Positions 15,882 to 24,200 of a stretch of DNA of 64,000 bases are shown here, piece by piece. The notes beneath the pieces were generated by a model. That model searched no databases and was not told the origin of the DNA. It worked only from the letters and a program-made list of their open reading frames with translations. This DNA is from Bacteroidales bacterium UBA3824. Its GTDB lineage: Bacteria > Bacteroidota > Bacteroidia > Bacteroidales > UBA3824. The position numbers and the translations under genes are program-made. Every line of letters starts with the position of its first letter. Position 1 is the stretch's first letter. The stretch covers positions 1 through 64,000 of the forward strand of contig DGIK01000167.1 in assembly GCA_002393195.1 (NCBI GenBank), given 5' to 3'.

Positions 15882-18188
15882 TTAAAGTTTTATACCCATT
15901 ACGGTTACATCGTCCATCTGACCGAGCGGTTGCTGAGCCTTCCAATCCTCGAAGATGTGTTCGATTTTGTCCTTCTGCGTTGCGGCGTCGAGAGGCGATA
16001 CCTCCACAAGCATTTCACGTATTCTGGACGTGCCAAAGCGACGGTTGTGCGGTCCGCCAAACTGGTCGCCAAAGCCATCAGAAAACATGAAGACTTCGTC
16101 GCCGTCCTTGTAGTCGATGGTATTGCGCTGGAAGGCAATCTCTTTGGGATAACGTCCAATGGGACACTTGTCTGCCTGGTACTCTGTAAGAACGCCATCG
16201 CGAACAAAATACAGAGAATTGAATGCACCCGAAAATTGCAATTGCTTTTTTACTTTGTCAACTACAATCAAGCTAATGTCGAAGCCCTCCTTGCTGCCGT
16301 TGCCCATCGACTTAATCACCTTGGAGCGCAATTCTTCAAGTATGTTTTCGGAGGTCAATTCGTTGCCGGAGAGTTCGCTGATGACGTTGCTAAGGAACGA
16401 CATCGACATTGTGCTGATGAGCGCGCCCGAAACGCCGTGTCCCGTACAATCGCCAACAGTGGCTATCGTCTTGCCTTCTTTTTCAACTGCATAGAAGAAG
16501 TCGCCACCTACGATTTCCTTGGGCAGGTAGATTACAAAACCGCTGTTGAAAAGTTGTGTAATGCTCTCGAAAGGCATCATGGCAGACTGCGTGTGCTTTG
16601 CGGCGTTGATGCTTTCCAATGTAGCCTGGTGCGCAAGTTCGATGGTGCGTTTCTGAGATTCGATGGTCTTTTCGCGTACCACACGTTCCGTAACGTCGTG
16701 TATGATGCCCTCAAAACCCGCAATCGCGTTCTCGCTGTCAACCCATGTAACAAGGTTGGACTCCACGTATTTTTCCTGTCCCAAAAGGTTGACGAGTTTG
16801 TTGGAAAAACCGTCGATGCGGCCGATTTTCTTAATCTCGTCCACAAAAATATGATAGTCGTAATCTATTTGGCACAGCGTATCAAAGAAATTCTTGCCAA
16901 TGATGTCGGTCTTGTGTTTGCAGCCGTAGAGCGTGCATACAGAGGGACTTACCTCCACAATTTTGCCCTCGGTGTCGGTCTTTACGTAAACGTCTGTGAG
17001 GGTGTTGATTGTATTTTCAAACTGACGCGTGCGTTCGAGAATGGTCTGTTCGTAATGCTTTTGTTTGGTGATGTCGCGCACCACACCTATGACGCCCGCC
17101 GTCTGCCCTTCGTTGTTTTTATAAGAGAGTTTTGATGTGGAAATCCATTTTTCGTTGCCGTCTTGGTCGGTAATTTTTTTCTCGATGTTGAATGACGGAT
17201 TGGCGGTGTTGAGGATGTGCTGTTCAAATTTTTCGATAGACTCGCTGCCCGCAATGCCCAATTCGGCGTCGGTCTTGTCGATGATTTGGTCCACGGAGTC
17301 AAACCCGATAGATTTGGCATATTTGAGGTTCGCCATCTTGTATTTCAGGTCTTTGTCTTTGAGATAGACGTTGGAAATCAGGTTGTTGATGAGCGTGTTC
17401 ATCACGTTGTTTTGCTCGCTAATCTGTTTTTCGTAGCGTAAGCTCTCGCTGATGTCGTGGATTATCGAAATGCAGTCGATTGGGCGGTCGTTTGAATCGC
17501 GAAGAAACGACGACAGCACCTCGGTCATGATGACCGTGCCGTCTTTTTTGAGCATTGGCAGGCGTACCTTGTCGTGTCCGCCACGTGCAAAACTGCGCTG
17601 TCCCGTCACGTAACTCGTTACAAGGTCTATAATCGGCTGACGGACGCTCGGATGGAAGATGTCAACACAACGTTTGCCAAGTAGTTCTTCATAGTCGTAG
17701 CCCGCCATGTATTTGATTGACTTGCTGACAAATGACATCTCAAATGTCCTGAAATCGTACCTGAGTATCACGTCGGCGGTGCTGTTGGCTACAAGGTCGA
17801 GGTTTGACATTGCGGCTTTCAGGGCTATCTGATCCTTCACTTCCTCTGTCCTGTCCTTGATGCAGACTATATACTCGTCGGCATTGCGCTTGGTGTCAAA
17901 GAATGACGATATATTGAGCCTCAGATGCTTTGTGTTGCCCTGGGCTGACGTGATTTTGACATCTATGCTCACTTTGTCGCCATTGCTCTGCGTCAATTGC
18001 GTTTTGATTGCCGCCTTGTCTTCTTCGCTTACAAAGTCAAACACATTGGCATCTTTATTGTCTGTTATCTCCAAAATGCTGTTGAGGACGTTGTTGTGAT
18101 AGACAATCTTCAATTCTTTGTCTATGATGGCGAGTCCTTCGTCCAAACTATGCAAGATGGTCGATATGTTGTCGTCGAGTATTTCCAT
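15882..18188 (-). CDS. Multi-PAS sensor with SpoIIE-type PP2C phosphatase output
   Basis: 768 residues, no membrane segment. Four PAS-like modules can be followed: ~10-110 (DEGLAIIDKELKIVYHN), ~125-245, ~255-375 (NVYLKDKDLKYKMANLKYAK) and ~385-500 (VYVKTDTEGKIVEVSPSV). A short helical linker leads to the PP2C domain (~545-768): PKEIVGGDFFYA, GDCTGHGVSGALIS, GFDISLIVVD, FSDGFGDQFGG and DDVTVMGI carry the metal-binding aspartates. Such proteins dephosphorylate anti-sigma-antagonist or SiaC-type partners. A SiaC-like protein (DUF1987) is encoded at 49128, far from here, so a link is only a guess. It probably shares a transcript with the downstream surface protein. Confidence 0.9.
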   Translation of the reverse strand: MEILDDNISTILHSLDEGLAIIDKELKIVYHNNVLNSILEITDNKDANVFDFVSEEDKAAIKTQLTQSNGDKVSIDVKITSAQGNTKHLRLNISSFFDTKRNADEYIVCIKDRTEEVKDQIALKAAMSNLDLVANSTADVILRYDFRTFEMSFVSKSIKYMAGYDYEELLGKRCVDIFHPSVRQPIIDLVTSYVTGQRSFARGGHDKVRLPMLKKDGTVIMTEVLSSFLRDSNDRPIDCISIIHDISESLRYEKQISEQNNVMNTLINNLISNVYLKDKDLKYKMANLKYAKSIGFDSVDQIIDKTDAELGIAGSESIEKFEQHILNTANPSFNIEKKITDQDGNEKWISTSKLSYKNNEGQTAGVIGVVRDITKQKHYEQTILERTRQFENTINTLTDVYVKTDTEGKIVEVSPSVCTLYGCKHKTDIIGKNFFDTLCQIDYDYHIFVDEIKKIGRIDGFSNKLVNLLGQEKYVESNLVTWVDSENAIAGFEGIIHDVTERVVREKTIESQKRTIELAHQATLESINAAKHTQSAMMPFESITQLFNSGFVIYLPKEIVGGDFFYAVEKEGKTIATVGDCTGHGVSGALISTMSMSFLSNVISELSGNELTSENILEELRSKVIKSMGNGSKEGFDISLIVVDKVKKQLQFSGAFNSLYFVRDGVLTEYQADKCPIGRYPKEIAFQRNTIDYKDGDEVFMFSDGFGDQFGGPHNRRFGTSRIREMLVEVSPLDAATQKDKIEHIFEDWKAQQPLGQMDDVTVMGIKL

Positions 18189-18251
18189 ATAGTTGTGATA
18201 TTAGTAGTTAATTCAAATTCTTGCTACAAAAATAATGCAAATTTCTGTATT

Positions 18252-18911
18252 TTACAATTTTTTGTCGTTGAACATTGTGAAAAATTCGGCTTTGACGAGC
18301 CATGCAAAACTGAATGCCCAGAGCATTATCGCCTCGTTGATGAGCGTCCAATAGCCCGGATAGCCGCATGTTGCCGCCAAGACTTGGTTGACCATGAAGA
18401 CCACAATCACACAGGCGCAAATTTGGTAAATCTTGTTCCTCAGTTTTTTTTCGGGTGTCATTACTGAGCCGTCGCCGCTGCGCGTGAAATTGTATCCTAC
18501 CATGATTGCAAAACTTACAAACATCACGCTTGCACAGACGCAATGGATTTTGAAACTTGTATCGCACGCCAAGCCGAGAAGTCCTGTGGTAGAGATGTCG
18601 TCGTGTCCGCACGGGAACACAATGATGCCCAACGCACTCACGCCCGAAATTATGGTCAGGATTTTGTCGGAGGTGTTATAGCCTACATACGACAGGAACA
18701 GCACAGCCATCGAGAACAATACGCCAATCATGCAAATATTAGAGGTTGCGTAGTAGGTCATGCTAATAGAATACCACCATTTAGGATTTGTGATGGCGGA
18801 ATTGTCGCCCAAAAGTCCAAATCCAATAGCACACGGCACCAAAAAGAACCCCAACAACCCCAAGATTCTCTTTTGGAACACCATCAATTCTTTCTTTTCT
18901 TTGCTTAACAT
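18252..18911 (-). CDS. Six-helix membrane protein, unknown function
   Basis: 219 residues with about six hydrophobic helices (starting ILGLLGFFLVPCAIGFGLLG) and a conserved-looking PCGHDDIST loop. I recognise no certain family. It is followed by the PAS/phosphatase gene on the same strand after 63 bp, so it could belong to the same signalling cluster as an input or partner. Confidence 0.65.
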   Translation of the reverse strand: MLSKEKKELMVFQKRILGLLGFFLVPCAIGFGLLGDNSAITNPKWWYSISMTYYATSNICMIGVLFSMAVLFLSYVGYNTSDKILTIISGVSALGIIVFPCGHDDISTTGLLGLACDTSFKIHCVCASVMFVSFAIMVGYNFTRSGDGSVMTPEKKLRNKIYQICACVIVVFMVNQVLAATCGYPGYWTLINEAIMLWAFSFAWLVKAEFFTMFNDKKL

Positions 18912-18949
18912 GATATAAATGTTTAATTGTTAATATTTTAAATATGTTA

Positions 18950-19741
18950 TTAAATCGAAGTATCTTCTAACAATCGGAGTGCATTTTTATAGAGAATTGC
19001 CTCGCGTTGCTCTTGTGTGAGATTTAAATGGTTGAAACGGCTGAGTTCGTCTTCGTGATCCCACATCGGATAATCGCTGCCGAAAAGAAAATTTTCGTAG
19101 CCGTGTTTTTTTATCATTTCGTCGGCTTTTTCAACCGGAAGTTTCCACAACGTGCTTGACGTATCGAACCAAACACGCTGACCGATAAGATATTCAGAGG
19201 CTTTGTCCCACTCGGTATAGCCGCCAAAATGAGCCGCAACAACAATCAAAGACGGATGTTTTTCTATGACATGACGAATACGTTTCGGTCCAGAAAAATC
19301 GTATCTATAATCTCCCGCATGAACTAAAATCGGCATTTTTAGTGCTGAAATCACTTCGTAAACAGAATCCATTTTCAAAGTATCGACTTCAAACTGTTGA
19401 AAATCTGGATGAAGTTTTATGCCTTTTAATCCGGCGGCTTTTATTCGTTTGAGTTCGTCGTCAAAGTTTTCGTAATCGGGATGAATAGTCCCGAAACCTA
19501 CAAATTCTGTGTGAGCATTTACCTCTTGGATAATATAATTGTTGATTGACTCAACCTGATGAGCGACAGTTGCGGTAGAATGAACGATGTACTTTTCAAC
19601 ACCAATTTTTTTGCCGCTTTCAATCAGTTTTTCAGGTGAACCGTCGTAACACATTGAAACATTATAAAATCTGCCTATATTGCTGCTCGCTTTTACAGCA
19701 ATTTTTTGCGGGTAGATATGTGCATGAAAATCTATAATCAT
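18950..19741 (-). CDS. Amidohydrolase-superfamily metal hydrolase
   Basis: 263 residues. TIM-barrel amidohydrolase motifs are in order: HxH in MIIDFHAHIYP (~5-7), KGIKLHPDF (~134-141), LVHAGD (~160), AAHFGGY (~190) and GSDYPMWD (~230-237). This matches the amidohydrolase-2 family (decarboxylases and lactonases); the substrate cannot be read from sequence. It is transcribed toward the membrane protein with a 38-bp gap. Confidence 0.85.
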   Translation of the reverse strand: MIIDFHAHIYPQKIAVKASSNIGRFYNVSMCYDGSPEKLIESGKKIGVEKYIVHSTATVAHQVESINNYIIQEVNAHTEFVGFGTIHPDYENFDDELKRIKAAGLKGIKLHPDFQQFEVDTLKMDSVYEVISALKMPILVHAGDYRYDFSGPKRIRHVIEKHPSLIVVAAHFGGYTEWDKASEYLIGQRVWFDTSSTLWKLPVEKADEMIKKHGYENFLFGSDYPMWDHEDELSRFNHLNLTQEQREAILYKNALRLLEDTSI

Positions 19742-19841
19742 AATTCACAAAATTTCGGTCATTTTATGCCACTTAAAATATTACAACTTAATTGCACTCC
19801 ATTATATTCCTCGTCGACAAAAACGCACTATTATCCTCTCC

Positions 19842-19910
19842 TTATTTCACCTCATACTTGAACGTGTAAATGCTGTCGCGTTGGTTTTGGACAGTGCCGG
19901 GGAACTCGTG
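19842..19910 (-). pseudogene. Duplicated 3' end of the YfaP-domain gene
   Basis: Reading minus, these 23 codons give HEFPGTVQNQRDSIYTFKYE, V, K and stop. They match HEFPGTIKSQRDSLYTFKYE, V, K and stop at the end of the gene at 14271 base-for-base over most of 69 bp (14271-14339). It has no upstream half; the 5' side is fused, out of frame, to an ATPase fragment. Confidence 0.88.
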
Positions 19911-20076
19911 GTCCTGTGGCATAATAGTCGAATTTCTCGTTGAAGAATTCCTTCACGAGATACGTCTTGCCGATGCGTCGCCGTCCATATACAGCAACTA
20001 ATTCTGCCTTGTCGGATTTTGCGATGTTTTCTAATTGCAAAATCTCCCTTTTTCTGCCTATAATTTTGCGTGCCAT
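19852..20076 (-). pseudogene. Truncated AAA ATPase (5' fragment only)
   Basis: From the ATG at 20076 it reads MARKIIGRKREILQLENIAK, then KAELVAVYGRRRIGKTYLVKEF, with a good Walker A (GRRRIGKT), ending at FDYYATGP near 19909. Beyond that the reading frame runs out of register through the YfaP tail and stops at 19852. An intact homologue would have several hundred more residues (Walker B, DUF234 or similar). The gene is broken by recombination. Confidence 0.85.
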
Positions 20077-20125
20077 AAAATTTGTTTTTTGCTGCAAATG
20101 TAATAGTTACATTTGAAACAACAAA

Positions 20126-20176
20126 AAAAATCTTGGCTATAACTCGATTTTTTTGGGGGTTATAGCCAAGATTTTT
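20126..20176. promoter_or_regulatory. 18-bp inverted repeat upstream of the truncated ATPase
   Basis: AAAAATCTTGGCTATAAC (20126-20143) pairs perfectly with 20159-20176 across a 15-nt T/G-rich spacer. It lies about 50 bp upstream of the fragment's start and is probably its operator. Confidence 0.7.
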
Positions 20177-20197
20177 AGGTAAAAGACGTTTTATCAA

Positions 20198-20266
20198 GTG
20201 CCAAAAATGTGTAAAAACACACAAAAACAGGTGCCAAAAATGTGTAAATTTACACGGTTTTGGCAC
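20198..20266. promoter_or_regulatory. Operator-like repeats upstream of the intact ATPase
   Basis: GTGCCAAAAATGTGTAAA occurs at 20198 and 20231, 33 bp apart. The second copy is completed to a palindrome: GTGCCAAAA (20231-20239)/TTTTGGCAC (20258-20266), with the perfect inner palindrome GTGTAAATTTACAC (20242-20255). The cluster sits upstream of the -7 box at 20297. A related copy is at 24973-25010. Confidence 0.78.
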
Positions 20267-20296
20267 TTTGCTGTTTTATGATATGAAAATAATCAT

Positions 20297-20304
20297 TATC
20301 TTTG
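20297..20304 (+). promoter_or_regulatory. -7 box of the ATPase gene
   Basis: TATCTTTG, 19 bp before the ATG at 20323. It overlaps a possible TTG start at 20302, which is therefore rejected. Confidence 0.6.
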
Positions 20305-20322
20305 CGGAAAATATTAGATGCT

Positions 20323-21642
20323 ATGGAACGGGATATTTTTGAAAAACTTCGCCAATGGAAAGACAGCAAAAACCGCAAGCCGATTTTGTTGCAAGGTGCG
20401 CGTCAGATTGGCAAAACGTGGATTATGCGCGAGTTTGGCAAGCGCGAATTTGAATTTGTCGCCGAGTTTAATATCGATGAAACTCAGAATTTGAAACAGG
20501 TGTTTGCCCGCAGCAAAGACCCTAACCGCCTTGTTGCAGATCTTTCGCTCTATACCGACGTGCCAATACAACCTGGGCGGACGCTCATCATCATCGACGA
20601 AATCCAAGAATCTGAGGACGCTCTCAATTCGTTGAAATATTTTGCAGAAAAAGCACCCGAATATGCCATCATTGCGGCGGGTTCGTTGCTCGGCGTGGCG
20701 GTCAAGAAGAAAAATATGGCTGTTCCCGTAGGCAAAGTGCACGTTGTCAAGATGTTTCCTCTTACATTCCGCGAGTTTTTGCGCGAGGCAGACATCAAGA
20801 CGTTTCAATATTTGGAAAATCTCTCCACACTCGACCACCTTCCCGAAATCATATTGTCGCGCCTTTTGGAGCAATATCGGCGATATTCGGTTTGTGGTGG
20901 TATGCCTGAGGCTGCGGCAGCTTTGCTCGGCGGCGGCGGAATGGCGGCTGTTGACGAAATTCTCGACGATATTTTGAATTTGTACCAATTGGATTTTGCC
21001 AAATATGCTTCGCCTGTGGAGGTCAACCGCATAAGCGCGATTTGGCATTCGTTGCCGTCGCAGCTCTCCAAGGAAAATCGCAAGTTTATATACAGCGTAG
21101 TGCGCACAGGAGCACGCGCCCGCGAATACGAAGACAGCCTGATATGGCTCGAACAGGCAGGTTTGATTTACAAGGTTCATAACGTTTCCGCCCCGAAAAT
21201 TCCGCTCAAAGCATACGAGGAACTGTCGGTTTTTAAAATTTATGCCTTGGATTGCGGACTTTTGCGACGTTTGGCACACTTGAAACCCGAAGCCGTATTG
21301 GACGGAAGCGAAGAATACAAGGAATTTCGTGGCGCAACTGCCGAAAATATGGTTCTCCAATCGCTTGTAACTCAATCTGATGGCATCCCAAACTATTGGA
21401 CAAGCGGCAACCTCGCAGAAGTGGACTTCTTGATTCAAAACTCTCTCGGCATCATCCCAATAGAGGTGAAGGCGGGAACGCGTATCAGCGGCGCAAGCCT
21501 GTCGTCGTACCGCAAAAAATACAATCCACGTTTGCTCATCCGCCTTTCGCTCAACGATTTGCAATTCAACGGCGGTTTGCTGAGCGTACCGCTGCCATTG
21601 GCGGATTGGTTGTGGAGGTTGATGGGGATGGCGAGAGGGTGA
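20323..21642 (+). CDS. AAA_14/DUF4143 ATPase
   Basis: 439 residues from the ATG at 20323. N-terminal AAA domain with Walker A GARQIGKTW (~23-31) and Walker B TLIIIDEIQES (~84-94), followed by GSLLGVAV and MFPLTFREFL. The C-terminal half is a DUF4143 domain ending with the nuclease-like EVDFLIQ...GIIPIEVKAG (~355-375), where D/E...K residues resemble a PD-(D/E)XK core. The family is abundant and variable in Bacteroidota, and its function is not settled. It has its own promoter and an elaborate palindromic operator, and it converges on the DUF262-HNH gene with a 2-bp gap. Confidence 0.92.
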   Translation: MERDIFEKLRQWKDSKNRKPILLQGARQIGKTWIMREFGKREFEFVAEFNIDETQNLKQVFARSKDPNRLVADLSLYTDVPIQPGRTLIIIDEIQESEDALNSLKYFAEKAPEYAIIAAGSLLGVAVKKKNMAVPVGKVHVVKMFPLTFREFLREADIKTFQYLENLSTLDHLPEIILSRLLEQYRRYSVCGGMPEAAAALLGGGGMAAVDEILDDILNLYQLDFAKYASPVEVNRISAIWHSLPSQLSKENRKFIYSVVRTGARAREYEDSLIWLEQAGLIYKVHNVSAPKIPLKAYEELSVFKIYALDCGLLRRLAHLKPEAVLDGSEEYKEFRGATAENMVLQSLVTQSDGIPNYWTSGNLAEVDFLIQNSLGIIPIEVKAGTRISGASLSSYRKKYNPRLLIRLSLNDLQFNGGLLSVPLPLADWLWRLMGMARG

Positions 21643-21644
21643 AA

Positions 21645-22748
21645 TTATTTCCCTGATTTCTTTCGATTGCAGTCGCGGCAGAGCATCTGACAATTGTCCT
21701 TGACAGTGTGGCCACCCTGACACCACGGCGTGATGTGGTCGGCTTCCATCTGTTCTATTTCAAAATGGTTGCCGCAATTTTTGCAAATACCTTTCTGAAT
21801 TTCATACACTTCGCGTTTGGTGTTGTCGTCAAAGGCGCGAATGTTCAAATGCCTCTCGTCGCCATCAAGAACGTAAGGATAAATGCCCGATTTTTTCTGA
21901 ACATCAGAATCTTTCATTAGTTCGGCGATTCGGGTTTCAAGTTCTTCGGCATCAAGTTTTGCGTCCTTGAATTGATTGTAGAGAAATCCCCATTGAACAG
22001 ATTTCATTTCTTTGCTGCGATATTTTGGAAAAGTGGCTGTTACCCATTCAATTACAGATTGAAAATATTTCCAAAGTTCATCAGCGTTTTTGTCATTCTG
22101 ATGCTTAGACATATAACCAGAAACATCTCCGGCATTAATCCATTCAATGACGGTTTCCAAATATTCTTGGCGAATACAAGAACCTGACAAATATTTATTT
22201 CCAAGTTTGTAGGCTACGCAACCAGTTTTTGAGAATTTCTTTTTAGCCTCGGTTACAAAAGGACCCGAATAAACAGCGTTACGCAGTTCTTGTTCTGTGA
22301 GTTTTTCACCAGCAATGTTAATTGTTTCAAACCAATCAAGTTTTTCGCTTGCTTCACCAGTACAAACATAAACAGTGAGTTTGTAATCGAGGATTGCTTT
22401 TTGTTTGTCGGGTTGCAGTCCTCCAAAAGTCATTGGATGGTCGTCTTTTCGGAAATCAACAGAAAAGTTGCCTTCCAAATATTCACAAATTGACATTGTA
22501 CGTTGTTGCCCGTCGATTACCTCAAACGTGCCGTCATCCCTTGTCGCCCAATACATAACATTAAGCGGAAAGTTTTTTGAAACGGTTTTAATTACTTCAC
22601 GCTGTTGTTCAGGTTTGTAGATAAATTCACGCTGATACGGCGGACGAACGTCAAGTTTGCCACCGTAGGCGACAACTCCAAGTTCTTCGTTGTTCTCATA
22701 ACCTTCCCAAAGGTCTTTGATTGTAATTTCTTTGAGTATTATTTCCAT
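21645..22748 (-). CDS. DUF262 protein with C-terminal HNH nuclease
   Basis: 367 residues. The DUF262 (ParB/Srx-like) domain fills ~1-180, with RPPYQREFIYKPEQQ and the nucleotide-site motif VIDGQQRTMSI (~78-88). The C-terminal HNH domain (~318-367) has CKNCG, the motif MEADHITPWCQGGHT and CRDCNRKK, with a zinc-like Cys set. Known for the class: GmrS-type DUF262 domains use NTPs and can gate attached nucleases that act on modified DNA. It starts 5 bp after the stop of the EcoRI-like methyltransferase, so the two form a two-gene operon resembling a restriction-modification cassette. Confidence 0.9.
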   Translation of the reverse strand: MEIILKEITIKDLWEGYENNEELGVVAYGGKLDVRPPYQREFIYKPEQQREVIKTVSKNFPLNVMYWATRDDGTFEVIDGQQRTMSICEYLEGNFSVDFRKDDHPMTFGGLQPDKQKAILDYKLTVYVCTGEASEKLDWFETINIAGEKLTEQELRNAVYSGPFVTEAKKKFSKTGCVAYKLGNKYLSGSCIRQEYLETVIEWINAGDVSGYMSKHQNDKNADELWKYFQSVIEWVTATFPKYRSKEMKSVQWGFLYNQFKDAKLDAEELETRIAELMKDSDVQKKSGIYPYVLDGDERHLNIRAFDDNTKREVYEIQKGICKNCGNHFEIEQMEADHITPWCQGGHTVKDNCQMLCRDCNRKKSGK

Positions 22749-22753
22749 AGTAA

Positions 22754-23797
22754 TTATTTATTTGTTTCTATTTTCCTGATGAAAATACGACTATACATAC
22801 GTTTACCATTTACATAGCCACGTCCTTTGTCAATATTTAAATCATATTCATTACCAATTATTTCAAATTGTTCAGGGCAATATTTATCTAAAAAGGTAAT
22901 TGGAACACCCATTACGCCGCCATAATCCATAGGAATATCAGCGGTTTTATCAACATTAATTGCATCAAAATTGTCATATGTAGGGTACTCTTCTGGCGTG
23001 TAATGTTTGTATAGTTCCATTTCGTCGTGCCGTTTGTTATGATCAAGATTTGTGAACCAACGAACACCTTTAACCTTTATAAAATGATTGCCATTTTCAT
23101 CAATTCCACAACCCGCAGCATTCAGAGGATAGTAATCCGGCACATTAAATTTTCTATCACCACTTGTGATACTCGGACCCAACCACATTTTATTTTCCTT
23201 TATTAAGGGAAAAACTTCTTTGTAAGTAATAGCGTTTACATTACCAATAATCAAAAAAAACTTTTTGTATTCAACAAGCTGAGCAATATATTCCCGAAAA
23301 AGAGAAAACGGAGGATTCGTAACAACAATATCGGCTTGTTTTATCAATTCAATACATTCTTTACTGCGAAAATCACCATTGCCATTCAATCGAGTAAGAA
23401 CATTTTTATCATTCTTCAAAAGATATTCAACATCAACAAGATTGATTGCACCATCACCATTTAAGTCAGTTACCTCTGAAATCACTATTTTATGCGGAAC
23501 ACCAGTTTTAGTATCTTTTACTTGGCTATTATCATCAAATAAAGATAACTGTGTATCTGCAATTGGAGAACCAGCATAACAAGTTGCAATCAATTTTTTC
23601 AGTCCCAATTGATTAAAATTCATAGCAAAATATTTGAAGAAATTGCTTTCGTAAGGGTCGTCACAATTACAAAAAACTACTTTGTCTTTAAAGTGTTTTT
23701 TATAATTTTTCATCTCTCGTTCAATATCTTCAAGTTGGGTATAAAACTCATCTTTCTTTGCTTTGTTTGCTGTTTGCAAGTCTTTGTTTCTCGCCAT
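22754..23797 (-). CDS. EcoRI-family adenine-specific DNA methyltransferase
   Basis: 347 residues from the ATG at 23797, chosen because MARNKDLQTANKAKKDEFYT is the usual family start. Motifs: FYTQLEDIEREM (~17-28), FCNCDDPYESNFFKYF (~42-57, SAM region) and VVTNPPFSLFREY (~157-169, catalytic NPPF). Between them lies an EF-hand-like DLNGDGAINLVDVEYLL (~113-129), a calcium-loop pattern that as far as I recall also occurs in close relatives. It modifies adenine to N6-methyladenine in the EcoRI-methylase family. No EcoRI-type endonuclease is nearby; the next gene is the DUF262-HNH protein. Confidence 0.92.
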   Translation of the reverse strand: MARNKDLQTANKAKKDEFYTQLEDIEREMKNYKKHFKDKVVFCNCDDPYESNFFKYFAMNFNQLGLKKLIATCYAGSPIADTQLSLFDDNSQVKDTKTGVPHKIVISEVTDLNGDGAINLVDVEYLLKNDKNVLTRLNGNGDFRSKECIELIKQADIVVTNPPFSLFREYIAQLVEYKKFFLIIGNVNAITYKEVFPLIKENKMWLGPSITSGDRKFNVPDYYPLNAAGCGIDENGNHFIKVKGVRWFTNLDHNKRHDEMELYKHYTPEEYPTYDNFDAINVDKTADIPMDYGGVMGVPITFLDKYCPEQFEIIGNEYDLNIDKGRGYVNGKRMYSRIFIRKIETNK

Positions 23798-23880
23798 TTT
23801 GATTGATAGTTTTATTGCATTTACTATCAATCACTTCGGGCTGAAAATGACCAATAAAAAAGGCGTGAACCTTTTCTACT

Positions 23881-24054
23881 CGCGTTCAACGGGAAGCCTG
23901 AGATGAAACCCGCCCTTACTCCATAGAATAGGTCACACCCTTGATGGGTGCTTTATGGAGTAAGCGGTATTCAAACAACTTCCCAATTACGCACGGTCTA
24001 AAATTCGGCTAATTGAAAAAATAGTTTCTCAGGCTTTTTTTCTTTGAACGCGAA
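23881..24054. other. 174-bp structured inverted-repeat element (MITE-like or structured RNA)
   Basis: The ends pair: TCGCGTTCAA (23881-23890) with TTGAACGCGA (24045-24054). Inside, CCTGAGA (23898-23904) pairs with TCTCAGG (24028-24034), while GGGAAG (23892-23897) can pair with CTTCCC (23980-23985); these two pairings cross, giving a potential pseudoknot. A central hairpin CTTACTCCATA (23916-23926)/TATGGAGTAAG (23955-23965) carries an inner CACCC/GGGTG stem. On the plus strand, 24028-24042 looks like a stem end followed by a T-run. It occupies the upstream region of the methyltransferase operon. No coding potential is seen in it. Confidence 0.65.
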
Positions 24055-24200
24055 TAATAGTCAATGCTTTGTATGTTAATAATTTACGTTATTTCTGTTT
24101 CTTATGTTTTGTATTTGTTGTTAACGAAAGCAAATGTAATAACTTTTTTCGATATGCGGCATATTTTTTTCAAAAAAAATCGAGCAAAAGGTATTATTCT

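Noticed and set aside
20302..20322. TTG start for the ATPase
   Set aside because: It overlaps the -7 box TATCTTTG; the ATG at 20323 is downstream of transcription start.
23891..23915. TPP or SAM riboswitch (GCCTGAGATGAAACCCG looks like part of the TPP or SAM-I consensus)
   Set aside because: The rest of either consensus (for example GAACCTGAT...GCGTAGGGAA for TPP) is missing and the context is a DNA methylase.
23881..24054. Retron msr-msd
   Set aside because: Inverted ends and hairpins fit loosely, but no reverse transcriptase gene is nearby.
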